A DNA stretch of 64,000 bases from Emiliania huxleyi CCMP1516. Its lineage: Eukaryota; Haptophyta; Isochrysidales; Noelaerhabdaceae. Where the stretch lies: positions 756,994 to 820,993 of the forward strand of contig NW_005200784.1 of assembly GCF_000372725.1 (NCBI RefSeq). Reading direction: 5' to 3'. The notes under the pieces are model-generated. The model was not told the DNA's origin. It saw nothing but the letters and a program-made list of their open reading frames with translations, and made no database searches. A program made the position numbers and the translations under genes. Each line of letters opens with the position of its first letter. Position 1 is the first letter of the stretch. Below, in pieces: positions 59,733 to 64,000 of the stretch.

Positions 59733-61397
59733 ATGCGGAATACCAAAGAAACACCAGCCAAACTTGCACGTGACAGCCTCGACCGACCCGCGCGCGAGAT
59801 GTTGTCGTCCTTCTCGCCGTCGGCCGAGGCGCACCGCCTGGCAATCCACCACCCTCTCAACCTCACCATCAGGCCCGTGGAGCACACGGCCTCCTCTCGT
59901 CGATTCGCCGACTGCTCGGCCGGCGTCGTGCACCCAAGCCGCCAGGTCTGCTGCAACGCCACGTGCGGGCTGTGTGGCGGACATGGCTGCTCCGGTCGCC
60001 CCGGCGGGCCACGCGAGTGCTGCATGCCCGCTATTTTGCGTACGGGTCAGGTCTGCGAATCACGGGCGGACGTGGCCTGCATCCTGCGGGGCAGCAGCAA
60101 CTACATCCGAGGCGATGGCGTTGAGCATCGCGGCAGCAGTGGTGAGGGGTTCCCCAGGGCTCCACCACCGCCGCTGCCATCGCCTCAGGCGCACGCACAA
60201 GCACAGACCAATCTCGGCACGAACGTCACACCGGCACTGAGCCATGACGTGGGCATGGAGAAGAGGCAACGCTCCGTGACCGTCAGCGGTTCCACGCGGC
60301 GGCTGACAGTCGGCATTGCCACAATGGTGCACATGGACGTGGACTTCCGGTCAGCAGCCATGACACCGGGTCACCTGCACAACACATTTTGCGGTTTAGC
60401 AAAGTGGTGCTACAACGCCGCGCGCTGGGTGCAGCTCCTGAGGCAGGAGGGATCACACCGTGCTGGTGTGCTCGTTCTGACGGACAATGCGAGCTTTGTG
60501 GCCGCCGAGTGTGCCAGCGCCTCACCCACCATACGCGGCATCGACACGAGGTTGGCCCACGCCATTGGTAACTTCTCCATTCATTATGCCCGCCACGGGC
60601 CTCGGGTCCCCGCTGCGTCCTGCCCGTCCTGCCACTGCAACGTCCCAGGCTGCCTCGATGCCCGCTTTCAGAGGGCGGCCCTCTCCAAGTGGCAATTCGT
60701 CAATCTCGTCAGCTGGGATGTGCTCCTCGTCACAGACCTGGACGTCGACCTCTTCCACTACCCTCTCCAGCCGACGCGCCTGGCGGCGGCCAATGCAACG
60801 ATTTCGAGCGCTCTTCAGGGGTTTTGGGATTCAGGCCGGCAGCTGCGCGCGAGCTTCGATGCTAGTTCACCCGTCAACGCAGGCTGCTTGCTGCTCCGGA
60901 CGAACCGCTCGACGTTCGCGCTCGGGCTTGACACACTTGAAACACTCCGCTTCAACACGTCGACCGGGTTCAACCTGAGCGGAGCGCCGCGCGCGGTTCT
61001 CAGTACTGCAGACCGGCGGCGCTATGGCCCCACAGTGATGGTGAGGGACAACAAGTGGAACTTTGTGGGGGGGAATGCCGACCAAGGCCTCTTTGCTTAC
61101 GTGTACATCGCGAGGCTGCGGCAGAAAATTGCGCCGGGCGCCAAGTGCGGCTGGAGCGCACGCCACTTTCACGCTGCTGATAAGCCATGGTTGCTGCACT
61201 TCACCCGCTGCATCGCCTACTTCGACTTCGTCAGCACCAACCGCACCACCTCATGGCCAACATCGCCGTGTGTGCGTTGGCTTGAGGTCAGGTACGCCCA
61301 GGCGAGGCTGATGCCAAAGCCAACGTGGCCTGAGTGCGGTGGAAAAAGTCAGTGCATCATCAACATACCTAAAACCAAAAATCTGGGTGTGACGTGA
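59733..61397 (+). CDS. Cys-rich glycosyltransferase with DxD motif
   Basis: A 554-residue single-exon protein. Residues about 60-115 form a Cys-rich module (FADCSAGVVHPSRQVCCNAT, CGLCGGHGCSGRPGGPRECC, ILRTGQVCESRADVACIL), a type common in secreted algal proteins. After a Pro-rich linker, the catalytic part (about 190-540) has RLTVGIATMVHMDVDF, HRAGVLVLTDNASF, LSKWQFVNLVSWDVLLVTDL then DVDLFHYPL (DxD metal/nucleotide-sugar site), VNAGCLLLRTN, NKWNFVGGNADQGLFAYVY (NxDQ), and HAADKPWLLHFT near the end. These are the landmarks of GT8-like/glycogenin-type retaining glycosyltransferases. Several NxT/S sites fit a Golgi lumenal location, but no signal anchor is visible at this start, so an upstream exon may exist. 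Acceptor unknown. Confidence 0.7.
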   Translation: MRNTKETPAKLARDSLDRPAREMLSSFSPSAEAHRLAIHHPLNLTIRPVEHTASSRRFADCSAGVVHPSRQVCCNATCGLCGGHGCSGRPGGPRECCMPAILRTGQVCESRADVACILRGSSNYIRGDGVEHRGSSGEGFPRAPPPPLPSPQAHAQAQTNLGTNVTPALSHDVGMEKRQRSVTVSGSTRRLTVGIATMVHMDVDFRSAAMTPGHLHNTFCGLAKWCYNAARWVQLLRQEGSHRAGVLVLTDNASFVAAECASASPTIRGIDTRLAHAIGNFSIHYARHGPRVPAASCPSCHCNVPGCLDARFQRAALSKWQFVNLVSWDVLLVTDLDVDLFHYPLQPTRLAAANATISSALQGFWDSGRQLRASFDASSPVNAGCLLLRTNRSTFALGLDTLETLRFNTSTGFNLSGAPRAVLSTADRRRYGPTVMVRDNKWNFVGGNADQGLFAYVYIARLRQKIAPGAKCGWSARHFHAADKPWLLHFTRCIAYFDFVSTNRTTSWPTSPCVRWLEVRYAQARLMPKPTWPECGGKSQCIINIPKTKNLGVT

Positions 61398-61700
61398 GTT
61401 AGACGAGGATCAGATGAAATAGGAATCCAATAAATAAACAAAGAGCTGGACAAATGCCAAATTCCAAATCGCAGTTATAGAGAAACCCACAAGACGGCAA
61501 CGCAGCAGAGCACAGGCACATGACGATGATGATTCAGCGCGTGACCGCCAACTCACCAGCACAGGCAGTAACGGGCCGACGATTACGCAGCAGCGCGCCG
61601 CGCGCCAGTCTGGTCTCGAGAGTTCAACTTACGTCCTGCCGTCCCCCGACGCCCGGGGCGTGCTGGCAGTTTTCACCCCTCCCCAACGCCAGGCCGGTCC
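61398..61700. other. Short intergenic region
   Basis: AATAAATAAAC at 61430-61440 lies 33 nt after the glycosyltransferase stop and resembles a polyadenylation signal. The rest should contain the promoter of the next gene. Confidence 0.5.
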
Positions 61701-62782
61701 ATGGCGGCCAGGCAATCCTCTCCTGGGGCGGGGGCCCAGCCAACGCCTCCTCTCTCCCCCGTAGCAACCCCATGCTCGTCGGCGAGCTCCACCTCCGACT
61801 CGGCATCGCAGAACGACAATTACAATTGGGACGATGGGCTACCGGACCCAGTGGTGGCCTGGCCGATGGACGACGTTATCCATGAGATGCAGTCTAACGC
61901 TGTGCTGGCCCAAGTCGACGCTGTGATCTGGAGGATGCGGCACAGCCTCGACAGGCTCGTGACGGGCATCGCGCGCGATAAGCCTGCGATGCCCGGGCAC
62001 AAAATGCAGGCAACGCGGATCAAGCTCCAGTACGACAGGACGGACGAGTACAAATCCAAGCTACGCTTAGCGACAGCGCTCCACGACGCCAAGGGTGCGT
62101 GCCATGCCGAAATATGGGGGCTCGTGCCAGCACCTCACTGACGTCACACCACGCCGCAGGAGACTTCGTTCTTGGAAAATCAACGTTGAAGTCGATAAAA
62201 GAAGCACGGAGTCTGATCAATCTGTGCGAGCAGGCGTTGGTGGGCGAAGACGATGTCCCACCATCGCCTGCTCCTTCCCCTCCCGAACCACAGCCCACGC
62301 GCTCGATTGGAGGGCCCTCCGGAGTGCCCTCCTCGATTGCCTTGTGGGCGCTCGCTGTGCTCTTTCTGTTTGCTGTCTTCGGCCCTGAGTGGGTCCGTCC
62401 CATGCTCATTGCCGGACCCATCCTGCTCGCACACGTGGTCTTCTCCTTCCAGCGGGAGGAGTGTGAGACAAACACCAAGGGCGCCGCTGCTGATGAGGAG
62501 GCAGCTGCGCCCGTGGCGTGTCGCACTGCGCCCTCCTCAGGCGGCGTGACGGTGACTCAGCTGCTCGTCGCCGCCCTGGCGGTGCTCGCCCTTGCGATGA
62601 TAGAACCCTCTACTCTTTCGCGGCCTACCGCCGCCGATGCAACTGCTATGATGCTGCTAAACATTGTTCGGTTGGGGCCGGTCCTCCTCGCGATCATGCT
62701 TTGCGGAGTCCTTGTGCGCCCGCCTCCCCTTCCGCTTGACATCACGAGAGCTGCCAAGAGAGGGAGGGGACATGTCCCGTAG
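61701..62782 (+). CDS. Multi-pass membrane protein of unknown function
   Basis: Two exons, 61701-62094 and 62160-62782, joined over a 65-nt GT-AG intron (338 residues). The N-terminal 40 residues are Ser/Pro-rich, then a soluble helical part (DDVIHEMQSNAVLAQVDAVI, MQATRIKLQYDRTDEYKSKL, GDFVLGKSTLKSIKEARSL). The C-terminal half has four hydrophobic segments: SIALWALAVLFLFAVF, VRPMLIAGPILLAHVVF, LLVAALAVLALAMI and MMLLNIVRLGPVLLAIMLCG. A basic tail KRGRGHVP ends it. Not recognised. The next frame, 12 bp downstream, encodes similar membrane segments and might be part of the same gene through an unresolved intron. Confidence 0.65.
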
Positions 62783-62794
62783 GTATCCTTCTTC

Positions 62795-63349
62795 ATGTGC
62801 CCCGACGGCCGTCTCCGATCCATCGTCGCCATTCTCGCCCTGTGCGCTATCAGCGTGGCCATCGGCTTGGCTCTGGTTAACGTGCACAGCGCAGTGACCT
62901 ACACACCCCAGGAGCTGGCGGAACGGATGCAGATCGCTACGACGCGGCCAGCGACCCACGTCGCCATCTTCTACTGTGCCGCGGCATTGGGTGCGATAAT
63001 CGGCTCGCGGCCTCCCGAGCAGCTCTCACGCCGTATGAGGTTGATCTCTTTCGCCCTTCTGGCCGTCATCTCTCTGAGCGCCGACGTCATCCTGTTCACT
63101 CGGAGCGGTGACGTTCGCTTCCTCATGGGACAGGCCTGCTTCAACGCACCCATGGCGGTCGCGTACTGGCTGTCCGGCTCGCCGAGTTGCGGCTTCGGCA
63201 AGCCCAAGGCAGCTGATCGCGCGAGGCAGATGGTCCACGCTGCGTTCAAGTTCAGGCGTCTCCTCGTCATGGGGTGCGACCTCGATGGTCGCGGCGACGG
63301 CTTGGGGATTTTCTGGTTGTGCGCTGAATGCACTCGCCAAAACTCTTAA
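62795..63349 (+). CDS. Second membrane protein or 3' part of the preceding gene
   Basis: A 184-residue frame from ATG 62795 with hydrophobic segments SIVAILALCAISVAIGLALV, VAIFYCAAALGAIIGS and ISFALLAVISLSADVILF, then FNAPMAVAYWLSG. Spacing of charged loops and hydrophobic segments is like the preceding gene. CCC|GTAGGT at 62778-62785 could be a donor that would fuse the two. No family recognised. Confidence 0.5.
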   Translation: MCPDGRLRSIVAILALCAISVAIGLALVNVHSAVTYTPQELAERMQIATTRPATHVAIFYCAAALGAIIGSRPPEQLSRRMRLISFALLAVISLSADVILFTRSGDVRFLMGQACFNAPMAVAYWLSGSPSCGFGKPKAADRARQMVHAAFKFRRLLVMGCDLDGRGDGLGIFWLCAECTRQNS

Positions 63350-63471
63350 GCCGTCAGAGGAGAGCCTCCGAGAAGCGGCGCACGCGTTTTTGATTTCACG
63401 GATTCGGATACACTGCTCACTGGTCGCGTGTTATAATTAACACCTCTCCTAAATGCGCACACATAGATCGA

Positions 63472-64000
63472 TCATGCTTGTGGAGGCCCCGTGTGCTCAC
63501 TGACAGACTCTGTCTGAGCCGAGAGTGGGGTGACAGAGTTCGGATTGTTTGCGGCCACCTCATCCTCTGTGCGCCGCTTCCTTATCTCCTCCTTGATCTG
63601 GACGACAGTCTCATACAAGACGTACAGCGCAATGGCGAAGATGATCGCGCACACCACCAACGCGGTGATGTTGTCCGCCTTGTCGCCGTCAAAGCTCTTG
63701 TCATTGTCGTAGACCCAGATCAGGATGGAGCAGGCCATTTCGGTGACGGTGCGCATCGTATCGGCAATCACATGGGCAAGGGCGGAGAAAACGTTGAGGT
63801 CGGCCGTAGAAGTGATCGCCGCCTCCTGCTCCTGCTCCGCACCGGCCGTGCTGCTCGCAACAAGCTCTGCGTTCGCGGAGCTCACACGTGCACGAGAAGC
63901 ACGCGCCTTGCGCGTGAGGAGGCCCTGCCAGCCACCGCGCTTGCGCAGCAGGATGGAGCCGAGCATACCAATATCGATGACCAGGTTTCCCGCGGTGAAA
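63472..64000 (-). CDS. CDF-family metal (zinc) transporter, C-terminal part
   Basis: The frame is open from the right window edge to the stop at 63472; ATG 63966 is internal, since FTAGNLVIDIGMLG continues into it. After a basic loop (LLRKRGGWQGLLTRKARASR) and a Glu/Ala linker comes NVFSALAHVIADTMRTVTEM, i.e. TM5 with HxxxD, the second half of the transport-site zinc ligands of cation diffusion facilitators, followed by ILIWVYDNDKSFDGDKADNI (the aspartate loop before TM6) and ALVVCAIIFAIALYVLYET. The usual cytoplasmic C-terminal domain is very short or absent (only VQIKEEIRKRRTEDEVAANN and a polar tail). It probably exports Zn2+ or Mn2+ to an organelle. The first four TM segments lie outside the window. 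Confidence 0.75.
   Translation of the reverse strand, partial: FTAGNLVIDIGMLGSILLRKRGGWQGLLTRKARASRARVSSANAELVASSTAGAEQEQEAAITSTADLNVFSALAHVIADTMRTVTEMACSILIWVYDNDKSFDGDKADNITALVVCAIIFAIALYVLYETVVQIKEEIRKRRTEDEVAANNPNSVTPLSAQTESVSEHTGPPQA

Overview
The window reads as a GC-rich nuclear contig from a unicellular alga, most likely a haptophyte of the Emiliania/Chrysochromulina type. Evidence: dense genes with short introns; a mixture of GT-AG and GC-AG introns fixed by reading phase; plastid-targeted enzymes with bipartite leaders; a cycloartenol-type oxidosqualene cyclase; minisatellite-filled introns; long GA tracts; and several families of dispersed repeats. One 100-N assembly gap lies at 37380-37479. 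Taxonomy is inference from gene style, not a database match. Layout: 0-5 kb holds an AID/APOBEC-like deaminase (cut by the left edge), a MAPEG-family membrane protein and a five-exon tubulin cofactor C. 5-8.7 kb is repeat territory: an eroded ORF, GA tracts and a 1.6-kb fold-back element that ends 134 bp before plastid lumazine synthase. 9.8-14.4 kb holds two neighbouring 2-oxoglutarate/Fe(II) oxygenases (PhyH-like and IPNS-like) and a basic-tailed unknown. 15-17 kb holds a YGGT/YlmG plastid membrane protein and a UVR-motif protein. 17-24.4 kb is dominated by mobile DNA (a 446-bp MITE, a 750-bp transposon nested in another repeat, a Penelope-like reverse transcriptase, a 916-bp element with arrayed subterminal motifs) around organellar RsmH. 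24.4-34.3 kb carries a ketohexokinase-like PfkB kinase, a two-repeat MYB, a threonine-aldolase-like PLP enzyme, a UbiB/ABC1 kinase and a probable MED10. 34.3-40.5 kb is repeats, the gap and a 1.8-kb Tc1/mariner-type element inserted into a copy of the MITE. 40.5-64 kb carries an unassigned protein with an HCT motif, acylaminoacyl peptidase, an SGNH esterase, a WLASLDAPSWGK-repeat protein, a Cys-rich twin-cupredoxin secreted protein, cycloartenol synthase, a glycosyltransferase, two multi-pass membrane proteins and the end of a CDF metal transporter. Most striking observation: in four unrelated genes (PhyH-like oxygenase, threonine-aldolase-like enzyme, UbiB kinase, cycloartenol synthase) at least nine introns begin with a copy of the first 12-45 bases of the exon that follows them. 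The duplicated AG|GY provides both splice sites. Copies range from nearly identical to strongly drifted, and most of these introns are 67-76 nt. This looks like repeated intron birth by local tandem duplication. One such intron also contains telomere-type repeats, and one seems to have arisen inside an older intron. The genes do not form one pathway; they are ordinary nuclear housekeeping, plastid and secretory genes interspersed with transposons.
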